DNA of 64,000 bases from JANLTP01 sp031363055 (lineage in GTDB: Bacteria; Pseudomonadota; Gammaproteobacteria; Burkholderiales; Burkholderiaceae_E), in NCBI GenBank assembly GCA_031363055.1, contig JANLTP010000127.1, positions 155,295 to 219,294 on the forward strand, given 5' to 3'. Below the pieces are notes generated by a model. The model made no database searches. It saw only the letters and a program-made list of their open reading frames with translations, and was not told the DNA's origin. A program made the position numbers and the translations under genes. Each line of letters opens with the position of its first letter. Positions within the stretch are counted from its first letter, which is position 1. Shown one piece after another: positions 18,701-26,222 of this stretch.

Positions 18701-21601
18701 CATCAACAACAGTGCGACCAGCGGTAGATCCCAATGCTGCCTCAGAACGGCGAACAGGGCCGTCTTCGCCGACGCCTGCGCAGCTTCCGAGGTCGTCCAC
18801 TGCAAAAGATGGCGACGGCTCAGGCTCATGCGGTACAGCGCTCGAGCCATCGCATCGGTGGCCATCAATGCATGTTGCAGCAACTGGGACAGGTGCCAAA
18901 GTCCGGCGCACACCGCGCGCATCAAGTCAGCCGCCGCATTGCGAAAGAAATGCCACTTGGCGAGATCTCGACGACCCGGCAGCAGGCCCGCCAGAGCACC
19001 CATCAGCGGCCCGGCTGTGAACGCTGCCAAAACCAAGCCGAACGCCGCCCAGGGCGAAACGACCGGCATGGTTAAAGTGCCAATCAACAGCAGCAGCGAC
19101 GTCGGCGCTACCAGCGAACGGCGCAAGTTATCGAGCATCTTCCAGCGATTCACCGCCGCGATCGGGTAGCGCGCCGTATTGAACATGAAGGGCAGCAATT
19201 GCCAGTCACCGCGGGTCCAGCGATGCACGCGCGATGCCGCTACATCGGCATGAAAAGGGGCTTCTTCGATCAGGGCCAGATCCGAAATAGCCGCGCAACG
19301 CGCCAGCGATCCCTCGAGCAGATCGTGACTCAACACGCGGCCCTCCGGCAAGCGACCGGCCAACAGCGTATGCACCGCATGTACGTTCAAAAGACCCTTG
19401 CCGGTGAACGTGCCTTCACCAAACAGGTCCTGATATACCTCGGAGCTGGCCGCGCTGTAGGGATCGATGCCACATTGACCCGAAAACAGCCAGTGAAACA
19501 AGGTCACTTCATTTCGCGCCGGCAGCGGTGTCACCAGACGCGGCTGCAAGATCGCGTAGCCGCCCACCAGGGTGCGGGACTGACGATCGATGATCGGTTG
19601 ATTGTAGGGGTGCGCCGCCACCGCCACCATTTCGCGTAGTCGCCCGGGCGGCAATTGTGTGTCCGCATCGAGGGTGACGACATACCGTGTGTCCGGCGCA
19701 ATGTTTGACGCCTCGCCGAGGTCAAAAAATTCGTGTTGCAGACCGCCGGTCAACACCTTCATCAGCAATTCGAGTTTGCCGCGCTTGCGCTCCCAACCGA
19801 TCCAGCGCTGCTCGGTCTCGCTGAATTCGCGCGGTCGATGCAAGATCAGAAAACGCGGTCTTGCCCGCCCCTCAATGCCCGGCGTCGGGTAACGTGCGTT
19901 CAGCTCATCGATCCTCGAACGCGCGCCGCTCAGCAAGTCGACGTCTGAATCGAGCGTCGCGCTATCGGCATCACTCCAATCCGTGAGCAATGCAAACTGC
20001 GCCTGCGGCTCCGGATTCGCCAGATAGTGCAACAGCAATCGATCGGCCAGCCGGTTGATCGCGGCGCTATCGGTCAGCATGCACGGAATCACCACCATGA
20101 CGCGGTGCTCAGGCGGTATGCCGTTGACCAGCGCCAGCCGGGGCAGGTGTTTGGGGCGCGCCGATTCGCTGATCAGGCGATTGACCACCGCCACGACAAT
20201 CTCGGAGGCCGGAAAAAGCATCAACACCGCGACTAAACCCAACCAGGCTCGGCTCACCCAACTTGAGTCGCTAGAGATCGCCGACCCATCGGGGTGTGCG
20301 AGCAACCACAGCACCAACGCCAGCGTACCGAGCAGAAGGGACCCCAGGTAGATGGTCAGCTTGAGTCGGCGCAACGTACTGCGCCAATCGAATGATGGGG
20401 CGGACTCGAACCCCATTGCGCGCAGCAGTTCCGGGCGACCGGCGCCTTCGAGCCAAAAGCTGGCGACCCTTCGTTCGCCGTTGCTGTTGCCGGTTTCACT
20501 CATTTGCGCCAACAGCGTCCGTGCAACGGCCAACTCACGCAGTTCAGTACGGGCCGCCAATAACTCAATGGCATGCAAGGTTTGATCCTGGGTCAGCGTG
20601 TGTTCGGCCTCAAAACTCGGTGAGGTCAGCATCAGTTGCATCAACGCGCTGGATCGAGCGACGATATCAGGCCAGTCGGCGGCGCCAATCGCCCGCAGCG
20701 CGGTCACTGCGTTGCTGACACTGAGATTATCGGCCGCTTGATCAACGCTTTGCTGCGCCAGCAGTCCAGCCAGGTCGGGCAGCACATTGGCCAGCCATTC
20801 GCGCGGCATGAGGGCCTCGGGTGATCCGCGCTCCTGCAAGCGCTGCGCCATCTGCGCCAGGAACACACGACCTACACCCCGTTGGTTGAGCACAGCCAAC
20901 AGGCCATCAAACGTACTTAACGAACAGGCATCAATTTGATCGCAACAAAGGTTAGCCGCCTCGCGTGCCGCTTTTTGCATGGCCTCGCGTTCCGCCAATC
21001 GCCGCAGATTCTCGATCAACACCACCCGCAAAGTGGTCGGCAAGGCCCACATCTCGCTCAGGCGCAGTTCGCAGGCCTCTTGATAGGCGTTCAAAAAATG
21101 TACCAAGGTATCTTCATCAAAAGCGCTATCGTTATGCGCCACAAAGGCCCAGGCAACACCGTAAATGCGAGGCAGCCCGGCCAGAGGCTCTTCGAGCAGT
21201 ACTGGCAAGGTTTGAAAGTAGCTGCGCGGCAGGCCCTCGTGAATTTCCCGGAGCTGCGCCTCGATCAGGTGAAAGTTATCCAGTAACCATTCGGCGGCAG
21301 GGCTGATGTCATAACCACTGGCGACACGAATGGCGATGTAGCGATGGGCTTCGCGCAGCATGCTGATGTTGCTGCGTAATCGCGGGAAGAAGTTCGCCTC
21401 GCCCGAATTGGCCTTGGCGGCACGGTGCGTCAACGCCAGACTACGGCCATGTTGCGCGAATCGCTTGAGTCCGAAGATCTCGGAGCGAATCGGTGGCGGC
21501 ACCACATTGCTTGCCACCGCGAGCATCTTCTGGAGCGCCGGCGTGGCGTCGGGCAGCAATTCAAGTAATTGAGACACAGGCAGATTCCAGCTTGGGGGCA
21601 A
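12767..21601 (-). CDS. ndvB: Cyclic beta-1,2-glucan synthase (NdvB/Cgs type)
   Basis: A 2944-residue inner-membrane enzyme that builds osmoregulated periplasmic cyclic beta-1,2-glucans from UDP-glucose. The order matches the family: a helical N-terminal region, membrane helices near 415 and 450, a GT84 glycosyltransferase domain with DADTQLPPG near 645 and HRWTRGDWQLLPF near 795, and further membrane helices (about 840-1000). A glucoamylase-like domain follows (TSPTNIGLYLL near 1057, SWSGSMFEYLMPT near 1380, MAHHQGMS near 1513), then two GH94-type regions, the last with GSGDWNDGMNRVG near 2588. In Brucella Cgs the C-terminal GH94 part trims chain length by phosphorolysis. The start is uncertain: TTG at 21601 and GTG at 21577 are the only choices before an in-frame stop. 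Followed by the coupled protease. Confidence 0.93.
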   Translation of the reverse strand: MPPSWNLPVSQLLELLPDATPALQKMLAVASNVVPPPIRSEIFGLKRFAQHGRSLALTHRAAKANSGEANFFPRLRSNISMLREAHRYIAIRVASGYDISPAAEWLLDNFHLIEAQLREIHEGLPRSYFQTLPVLLEEPLAGLPRIYGVAWAFVAHNDSAFDEDTLVHFLNAYQEACELRLSEMWALPTTLRVVLIENLRRLAEREAMQKAAREAANLCCDQIDACSLSTFDGLLAVLNQRGVGRVFLAQMAQRLQERGSPEALMPREWLANVLPDLAGLLAQQSVDQAADNLSVSNAVTALRAIGAADWPDIVARSSALMQLMLTSPSFEAEHTLTQDQTLHAIELLAARTELRELAVARTLLAQMSETGNSNGERRVASFWLEGAGRPELLRAMGFESAPSFDWRSTLRRLKLTIYLGSLLLGTLALVLWLLAHPDGSAISSDSSWVSRAWLGLVAVLMLFPASEIVVAVVNRLISESARPKHLPRLALVNGIPPEHRVMVVIPCMLTDSAAINRLADRLLLHYLANPEPQAQFALLTDWSDADSATLDSDVDLLSGARSRIDELNARYPTPGIEGRARPRFLILHRPREFSETEQRWIGWERKRGKLELLMKVLTGGLQHEFFDLGEASNIAPDTRYVVTLDADTQLPPGRLREMVAVAAHPYNQPIIDRQSRTLVGGYAILQPRLVTPLPARNEVTLFHWLFSGQCGIDPYSAASSEVYQDLFGEGTFTGKGLLNVHAVHTLLAGRLPEGRVLSHDLLEGSLARCAAISDLALIEEAPFHADVAASRVHRWTRGDWQLLPFMFNTARYPIAAVNRWKMLDNLRRSLVAPTSLLLLIGTLTMPVVSPWAAFGLVLAAFTAGPLMGALAGLLPGRRDLAKWHFFRNAAADLMRAVCAGLWHLSQLLQHALMATDAMARALYRMSLSRRHLLQWTTSEAAQASAKTALFAVLRQHWDLPLVALLLMVLLMASGTPFLALSIAICALWAASPLFIWWVSRARSTQTVAILPEPERAYLLGVARDSWRLFERCVGPQDNHLPPDNLQTMPRDMVAHRTSPTNIGLYLLSAACARQFGWIGTRDLITRIQATLATLKTLERYRGHFLNWYDTQSAAPLTPQYVSTVDSGNLSSHLLAVSAACQALALAPYDSRAARVAIQVSINRLSPLLAHLPQLLSTSPHEGALARLLALSDPLTECQQNTDEFEFLLRDAADELASLVTDKNSLAATARSTPSDELLWCLEDHLATLRSAVRDCPARRIDEPSGLDAGALPIGNVAAQSGAVLQLRALAAECEALAWQANFNFLFHRKRNLFHIGYRVAEQQLDASFYDLLASESRVTSLLAIAKGDVPVRHWWSIARPFFAAGRQAGLRSWSGSMFEYLMPTLVLNEPFGSVLQAACKTAVREQIAFTEGQGLPWGISESAYADSDYTLAYQYGPQGVPRLALRRTPPDELVIAPYASALAAQILPLNAVANFRALEALSARARYGFIEALDFTPSRQTGAQQFTPVSTFMAHHQGMSIVALANALLDGLAQQWGMANPHLQAVSSLLHERAPREVSMLDALPSGPALLPTDRRAVGLLREITPGMTAVEPTHLLSNGHYHVSLRANGAGHSSLGQIAITRRRDDALRDSFGSFLYLRWDRKPWVVSVTQHPAPDATAQYQSVYHADRVCFEATWPQLQAYTTVWVSPEDDIEFRQVELRNSSEHAIDMELISAFEVTLSDPQADEAHPAFTNMFVHAEWHAAQQALIFERKPRLANEQVLRVAHFLADSDAQVLEVRVQTDRAEWLGRNQTASRPLAAFEPMQDGISANRSTRSSVLGTGLDPVCAMAVHLRIAPHAKVQLTFATAASANSGSLQAVIDKYCRQRNHVQRASMMSATLAGIRLRALRISTENFVAIQTLTTALLFSLGRGQSASPAALAAAQSDTPNLNVCDRRLLWRFSISGERPIILVSVSVAHGMGLLRSLVQALHLWSRAGIACDLVIVNAEPASYLMTLHREITTLRERYFADSTVQATAGGVALAGFHLLRGDEVSADELSTLKSLARVRLYADGRPLVQHVLEWRKRHEDALEHRQNSSSTALALTQRNSPPSQVSTGEFATRPGEFSFKVSADVRPLRPWINVLSNPVFGAQISESGGGYSWAINSRMNQLTAWSNDPVSDTPSEWFLLQDRKSMKVWSLAPGAWGQDDLHYQVSHGQGYSRIAHRRGALEVQAQWSVDSTTSVKQIRVQLTNHGSQALELRLVGIAEWIMGASRRDRATVHTSLHRQRLPATGIPSQGSAAERARKLTALLCTQLDRSGGFGHGTAFLALTASGDELEDWSCDRRECFDARGRLVLPDHFGERAGYGLDPCAALSCNLNLAVGATVERVFMLGFAGNPEAARQLATQAAMTPAVKRQEQVQQRWNELLGAVSVRTPDPLFDVMVNRWLLYQTVSCRLWSKAGFYQAGGATGFRDQLQDTMALSWAAPQYLRQQILTCASRQFVEGDVQHWWHMPAGAGVRTHFSDDLLWLPYACAHYVRATADLALLEETVAYLDGLPIAAGAEDIYFTPAVSSRVASVYEHAAATIDRSLAVGSHGLPLMGSGDWNDGMNRVGHQGRGESVWLAWFLIRVIADFAPLARARGDDDRVRRWQTAAQQWAQALHGPAWDGQWFKRAFFDDGQPLGSHSNVEGRIDLIAQAWSVLSGAAPLERQTKALACVEQMLVDKDAGLIRLLDPPLVNATPEAGYIQAYPPGVRENGGQYSHAAVWALMAQAELGGRVKQAKLGVSSVDGNDVADFVSSAEPGDLAYRYFTYLSPAHRTAHPTRGPVYAIEPYVMAGDIYSAPPYVGRGGWSWYTGAAAWLHRAAIESMFGLQLGARELCFKPCLPSDWPQAELTLSRDGRVMRFIIYRRVQVLSTQAPLDMSRPCVASLLKSGAQILVPGQSLEWTDLPPESCFLIPLP

Positions 21602-21773
21602 ACCTGCAGCGTACGGCTCAATGGGTAACGCGGTCTGTGCGGTGACGCACGTACGCTATGCGTGCGCGCCCGAGTTATGTGCGCTAGCGAACGGAAGCGC
21701 CGATCCGAATCGAGTAATTTTCGTATAGATCGCGCTTCCACCCGGCTTCCATTCCCGCCCTTGGTTCCGACCC

Positions 21774-22451
21774 ATGGCGCCCGCAAGCGCTGTTCCTCAA
21801 AGTACATCGACCTTGTCTATTCACGCCCCAGGGCTATGCAAATTTGATTGCTGCGCTCACGAAGCAACTACCGTGACTACAGCGCCGGCGGACACAGCCG
21901 CGCGGCTGCGTCGCGAACAGTTGGTCAGCTTGCTGTCGCTGTCCTCACAAGGCAATCGCACTTCCTTCGAACAACTGTATCGACTGGCGGCCCCGAATCT
22001 CTATTCACAGTTAAGACGGATGCTCAAGCACGAGGGTTGGGCGGACGAAGTGTTACAGGAAGTTTTTGTGAAGATATGGATTCGTGCGGGCGAATATCAA
22101 ACCCATCGAAGCATGCCCATGACCTGGATGTCGAGTATCGCGCGCAACACAGCTTTGGATCGTCTCGACAAACGAGACTACAATGAACTTGAGCTGAGCA
22201 CTGAACTGGCCGAGTCACTCGTCGATCCGGATTTGGGGCCGCTGCAACTGTGCGCCCGCAAGAGCGACGCACATCGGATCAATGGCTGCCTTGAGAAGTT
22301 GGACGCGCCGCTGCGACAGTCAGTGGCCTTGGCTTTCTACCAGGGATTGTCACATCGAGAGATTGCCGACACATTGCAGCAACCGCTGGGAACCATCAAG
22401 ACGCGCATTCGACGCGCGTTGGCTCAACTCAAGGACTGCGTCGGGGACTAA
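21774..22451 (+). CDS. ECF-family RNA polymerase sigma factor
   Basis: A sigma factor with only regions 2 and 4. Region 2 spans about 65-125 (FEQLYRLAAPNLYSQLRRML, ADEVLQEVFVKIW, MTWMSSIARNTALDRLD) and region 4 about 165-220 (LAFYQGLSHREIADTLQQPL, GTIKTRIRRALAQLKD). It is closest to ECF types normally paired with a membrane anti-sigma factor, but no anti-sigma gene follows: the next gene converges and its stop codon abuts this one. The start is doubtful; a GTG at 21873 would give a more usual 192-residue protein. It diverges from the glucan synthase gene, which may be a target, though no promoter motif proves that. Confidence 0.88.
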   Translation: MAPASAVPQSTSTLSIHAPGLCKFDCCAHEATTVTTAPADTAARLRREQLVSLLSLSSQGNRTSFEQLYRLAAPNLYSQLRRMLKHEGWADEVLQEVFVKIWIRAGEYQTHRSMPMTWMSSIARNTALDRLDKRDYNELELSTELAESLVDPDLGPLQLCARKSDAHRINGCLEKLDAPLRQSVALAFYQGLSHREIADTLQQPLGTIKTRIRRALAQLKDCVGD

Positions 22452-23273
22452 TCAGGACTTGATGAAGTCCAGCAAAGAGGCAGTCAGCCGATCCTTGGCC
22501 GTGGCAAACAAACCGTGCGGCTCGCCTTCGAATTCAACAAGTGTTGATTGCGAAATACCAATGGCAGCAGCGCGTCCGGCAGCATCAATGGGGACAGTCT
22601 TGTCGGCGGTTCCGTGAACGATCAGAGTCGGCACTTTGAAAGCAGGCAGGTCCGCTCTGAAGTCGGTCGTCGCAAAGGCTTTCGCGCAGGCAAGTGTAGC
22701 CTTCAAACTCGCCTGCATGGCGACATTGCGCGACCATTGCAGCAGTTCATCGCTGACCGGATGTGAGAGCAGACCGACACCAAAAAAGTCTGCAAAAAAT
22801 CCCGCGAAGAACTTGGCACGATCGTCGTTCATCGCCTGCGTCATCTTCGCGAAGACTTCCGACTCGGTACCATTAGGGTTGTCGTCGGTTTTCAGCATGT
22901 ACGGCACTATGGATGAAATCAGCGCGGCCTTGACAACGCCCTTGCCAGCATGACGCGACAAATATCGAGCCACTTCACCGCCACCCATCGAGAAGCCGAC
23001 CAACGTGACATTTTGCGCGCCGGTTTGCTCGATGACCGACGCCAGGTCATCGGCCAGGGTATCGTAGTCGTAACCGGACCAGGGCTGCGAGGAGCGTCCA
23101 AACCCACGCCGATCGTAGGAGATTGCGCGATAACCGGCATTGGCTATGGCCATCGCCTGATCGTCCCAACTGTCCGAGGACAAGGGCCAGCCATGCATCA
23201 AAATGACGGGTCGACCACTGCCCCAGTCCTTGACATATAGATTTGATTTATCGGCGGTTTGAATGAATTTCAT
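22452..23273 (-). CDS. Alpha/beta hydrolase, non-heme chloroperoxidase-like
   Basis: A 273-residue alpha/beta-hydrolase. The triad is Ser95 (VGFSMGGGE), Asp224 (HGTADKTVP) and His253 (EPHGLF), and the oxyanion loop is MHGWPLSSDSW. GFSMGGGE and YDRRGFGRSSQPW are typical of cofactor-free haloperoxidase/esterase relatives. No signal peptide, so cytoplasmic. The natural substrate cannot be told from sequence. It is the last gene of a three-gene set transcribed with the sugar-dehydrogenase-like gene and a small hydrophilic protein. Confidence 0.88.
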   Translation of the reverse strand: MKFIQTADKSNLYVKDWGSGRPVILMHGWPLSSDSWDDQAMAIANAGYRAISYDRRGFGRSSQPWSGYDYDTLADDLASVIEQTGAQNVTLVGFSMGGGEVARYLSRHAGKGVVKAALISSIVPYMLKTDDNPNGTESEVFAKMTQAMNDDRAKFFAGFFADFFGVGLLSHPVSDELLQWSRNVAMQASLKATLACAKAFATTDFRADLPAFKVPTLIVHGTADKTVPIDAAGRAAAIGISQSTLVEFEGEPHGLFATAKDRLTASLLDFIKS

Positions 23274-23281
23274 AGTTTCAC

Positions 23282-23530
23282 TTACGGTGAGGTTGATCGT
23301 TTCAGTTTCCGATAAGTCGCATCGGCTTGAGCGCCGCGATCGGTATCTTGCAGGCCGCGCGTAACATCGCGATGCGCCTGCTGAATCAGATCACTGGGTG
23401 CACCGCCGGTCATGTTTGTCGCTTCGTCCCGGTCATGCGGCAGCTTGGGTGTTGCCGTTTTCAATACGACGCCTTTACGGCCTTTCTTCGGCAGGGTCGA
23501 CGCCTGTTTGGCTGAAGCTCGAATGACCAT
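23282..23530 (-). CDS. Small hydrophilic conserved hypothetical protein
   Basis: An 82-residue charged, probably disordered protein. The stretches LPHDRDEA and GLQDTDRGAQADATYRKL resemble short conserved proteins I associate with betaproteobacterial genomes, but I know no function. Its ATG overlaps the stop of the preceding dehydrogenase gene (TGATG), which supports real translation. The hydrolase gene starts eight bases after it. Confidence 0.65.
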   Translation of the reverse strand: MVIRASAKQASTLPKKGRKGVVLKTATPKLPHDRDEATNMTGGAPSDLIQQAHRDVTRGLQDTDRGAQADATYRKLKRSTSP

Positions 23531-24672
23531 CAGTCGCGACTGACTCGGTAAATGGCGCCATTCAAGTCATCTGAAATCAGCACCGAGCCGTCGCGCATGA
23601 CCAGCACATCAACCGGGCGGCCCCAATAACTTTTGTCCTGTAGAAAGCCCGTCAGAAACGGTTCCATGCGTGATGGCTGACCACTTTGCATCATCACGCG
23701 CACCACGTCGTAACCGACCCGGCTGGGTGGGTGCGAGCCATGCCGCGCAATCAGGATACTGGGATCGGACGATATCTTGGACTGAACGTCAAATCGCATT
23801 CCCAATGCTGCTACCCGCGCGCCGAGTCCAAACGCGGGCGCCGTCGATTCCTTGCAACTGCGTTTCGCGCCGAATTGCGGATCGGCAATATCGGTATCGT
23901 GGCAGTAGGGGAAACCAAAATGTTCGCCCGCTTTTGAGACCCGATTGAGTTCGTCGTTCGGGCGGTCAGGGCCAAGAGCATCTTGACCGTTTTCGCTAAA
24001 CCAAAGTTCCCGGGTGACCGGATGCCAGTCAAATCCAACACTGTTGCGAATCCCACGCGCGACCACTTCCTTGCCACTGCCATCGGGGTTGCTGCGCAGA
24101 ATCGTTCCGTACTCGTCATTATTGGCCTCGCAGACATCACAGGGTGAGCCGATGGAGACGTACAGTTTGCGATCGGGCCCAAAGCCCATCACCCGTGAGC
24201 TATGTCGAGACTTATCCGGAAAGCCATCCATGATCAACTTGGGCGTGGCAGGGTCATCCAGTCGCTCTTCGGCTCGTTCAACGCGCATGATGCGGGTTCG
24301 ATCCGCAACGTACAGGTGACCTTCGTGAAAGGCTATACCGCCCGAATCGGCCAAGCCCTTGATGATCGTGCGTTGCTGGCTGACCGTGCTGCCGTTCATT
24401 GTCAACGCATAAATGTTGCCGGCCGTACTGCCGACAAACAAGGTGCCGCGCGAGCCCATGACGAGATGCCGCGCTTTCGGCAAGTCGCGCGCCAGCACGG
24501 CGACCCGGTAACCCGCAGGTACTTTCAAACTCTGAAGTTGGATGCCCTTGTTTTCATCGCGCCAATCTTGCAGCCATGCACAGCCGGTGGACGCGACGAC
24601 GCTGACGGCCAGCAGTGACATCAATGCGAGGCGACGAAGGAGGACCTGAAAATGACTTGACACGGGGAGCAT
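23530..24672 (-). CDS. PQQ-dependent sugar (sorbosone-type) dehydrogenase-like lipoprotein
   Basis: A 380-residue six-bladed beta-propeller protein of the glucose/sorbosone dehydrogenase family, which oxidises sugars in the periplasm with pyrroloquinoline quinone. The N terminus has a hydrophobic segment ending ASTGC, an imperfect lipobox. Family blocks include ARDLPKARHLVMGSRG, KLYVSIGSPCDVCEAN, VARGIRNSVGFDWHP, LWFSENGQDALGPDRPNDE, FGFPYCH and WGRPVDVLVMRDGSVLISDD. The substrate is unknown. First gene of a set with a small protein and an alpha/beta hydrolase. A degraded relative lies at 53928-54525. Confidence 0.88.
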   Translation of the reverse strand: MLPVSSHFQVLLRRLALMSLLAVSVVASTGCAWLQDWRDENKGIQLQSLKVPAGYRVAVLARDLPKARHLVMGSRGTLFVGSTAGNIYALTMNGSTVSQQRTIIKGLADSGGIAFHEGHLYVADRTRIMRVERAEERLDDPATPKLIMDGFPDKSRHSSRVMGFGPDRKLYVSIGSPCDVCEANNDEYGTILRSNPDGSGKEVVARGIRNSVGFDWHPVTRELWFSENGQDALGPDRPNDELNRVSKAGEHFGFPYCHDTDIADPQFGAKRSCKESTAPAFGLGARVAALGMRFDVQSKISSDPSILIARHGSHPPSRVGYDVVRVMMQSGQPSRMEPFLTGFLQDKSYWGRPVDVLVMRDGSVLISDDLNGAIYRVSRD

Positions 24673-24731
24673 GGGGTTCCGCTAGGAAAGATAAACTAAG
24701 CGATCATAGAATTGGCGACTGCGGTTGCGCA

Positions 24732-25181
24732 TCAGACCGATGCGGATTGTTCGGTAGTAAATATCCTACGCGGGCGAAGTATCGATTGGCGGACGAGCTG
24801 CGCAATGTCAGTACAACTTGAGGCGACCCTCAAAAAATAATCCACGCCCGACGCTTGCGCCTCTTGACGACAAATTCCGTCTTCAACACTCGAGCTAATG
24901 AAGATCAGTGGTTGAGGAACATACGGTACCGCCCGGATGCAACTGGCAAGACTGCAGCCAGCCAGGAATCCAGCAACGCCGGCGGCCGTCTGAATGATCA
25001 CGACGGCAGGCAGGCACGCGCCCATGTGACCGATCAATTGACGCGGTTCGCTGCTGGACAGAAAAATCTGATGGCCAAACTCACTCAGACCGACCGTAAA
25101 TTCTTCGGCGATATCGGCCTGATCGCCGACCACCAAGATACGGCAGGCAAAACTGCCCAACGCGGCAACCTTGTAGCTCAT
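24732..25181 (-). CDS. Receiver-like protein lacking the phosphorylation aspartate
   Basis: A 149-residue single-domain protein with a CheY-like pattern of strands: RILVVGDQADIAEEF, PAVVIIQTAAG, QPLIFISSS and GVDYFLRVASS. Where receivers carry the phosphorylated Asp there is Gln (near residue 65), the acidic pair is reduced to one Asp, and the conserved Lys is replaced by Arg. It therefore probably cannot take phosphate in the normal way. The ATG at 25181 has an AGGA site five bases ahead. A GTG at 25307 would add 42 residues that also look codable. No kinase is adjacent. Confidence 0.65.
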   Translation of the reverse strand: MSYKVAALGSFACRILVVGDQADIAEEFTVGLSEFGHQIFLSSSEPRQLIGHMGACLPAVVIIQTAAGVAGFLAGCSLASCIRAVPYVPQPLIFISSSVEDGICRQEAQASGVDYFLRVASSCTDIAQLVRQSILRPRRIFTTEQSASV

Positions 25182-25382
25182 TGGTTCCTGCGAAGGCAGG
25201 AAGACCTGGACGTTTCTCGCCGCCGGGCGCACATCGCTCTCGTCCAAGATTGCCATGGCTCTCGCCAACCATTCTCTCGGTAGGCGGACTAACGCGTCTA
25301 ATACCACTGGATGTCTTTCGATCTGAACGGCGAGTGCTCACCTAACCCTGCAGTGACGCAATTGCTGTGCCTGTGTTTACGG

Positions 25383-26201
25383 TTACTCAACTGAGACCGA
25401 GGAAAATTTCGCAAGCGAATAAGAGGCAAATACCTCCTGCATGGACTTCAATTCAGGCAGGATGTAAATAACGACGCTATGAGCATTCAGAGCCGGGCGC
25501 AGGTACGATTCATAGAATCCGACTGGAACATTGATACAACCAAACGAAATTCGATTATCGTCAGTGGACTCACTGGCCAAGCGTTGCAAGCGGCGCTCCG
25601 TCGGATTGTTGGCACGAACCCGATGCATCGAAACGGCTGCATCGTAGTCAACCCATATGACATCTTCGTCTTGCAAATTGCGACCTTGCTCGGCGACAAA
25701 TCGTCCGGCTGGCGTCGTGCGCTCGTTCGGAAGCACCTGCGAGATCGGTCGAGTGCCGATCCCGGGAACCGAATCATCGCCAATGGCGGCGCCCAGCAAG
25801 ACGGCGCTGGAGCCCAACAATCGCGCCCGCACATCGAACACGTAAAGTCGCGCGGCAACCTTGTCGACGATAAAAAACGCGGAGCCTTCGTTATTGCCCG
25901 AGTCAGCAATCCAGTCCGCTATCTGCCGCGTTTGTGCGGTCGCAATCTGCTCACCGAACTCAGCAAATCTTCGGCCTGCACCTGGCATCAACCGGCGTGA
26001 GTCTGCCTTTGCAACCGGCGGTTGACGGTCCGCACCGTTGACTGCATCGAGCGAATTCGAGATATGCGGAAACGGGTCGAGCGCCGAGCCTCCCGCCAGG
26101 GTCAGCGCCATCGCGGCGCTGATCAATCCAGGTTTGGAGAAATCGGCCAGGAAAGTCCCGACACGGCGCAGCCCTGCCTGGAGTTTTCCTGACGTATTCA
26201 T
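25383..26201 (-). CDS. L,D-transpeptidase-like (YkuD-fold) protein
   Basis: A 272-residue protein with an N-terminal hydrophobic segment (about residues 22-40) that could be a signal anchor, and a YkuD-like domain. The latter shows FFIVDKVAARLYVFDVRARLLGSS early, TTPAGRF in the middle, and then His193 (SMHRV) and ISFGCINV with Cys222, matching the family's His...SxGCxN active site. Such enzymes crosslink peptidoglycan or attach proteins to it using cysteine chemistry. ATG at 26201 is preferred over a TTG at 26219. It starts 22 bases after a secreted low-complexity protein gene in the same direction. Confidence 0.8.
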   Translation of the reverse strand: MNTSGKLQAGLRRVGTFLADFSKPGLISAAMALTLAGGSALDPFPHISNSLDAVNGADRQPPVAKADSRRLMPGAGRRFAEFGEQIATAQTRQIADWIADSGNNEGSAFFIVDKVAARLYVFDVRARLLGSSAVLLGAAIGDDSVPGIGTRPISQVLPNERTTPAGRFVAEQGRNLQDEDVIWVDYDAAVSMHRVRANNPTERRLQRLASESTDDNRISFGCINVPVGFYESYLRPALNAHSVVIYILPELKSMQEVFASYSLAKFSSVSVE

Positions 26202-26222
26202 GGCACTGGCTTCAAACAATGA

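Noticed and set aside
21430..21807. 125-codon minus-strand frame at the ndvB start
   Set aside because: It overlaps the first ~170 bases of the synthase gene in another frame, is Arg/Ser-rich and matches nothing known.
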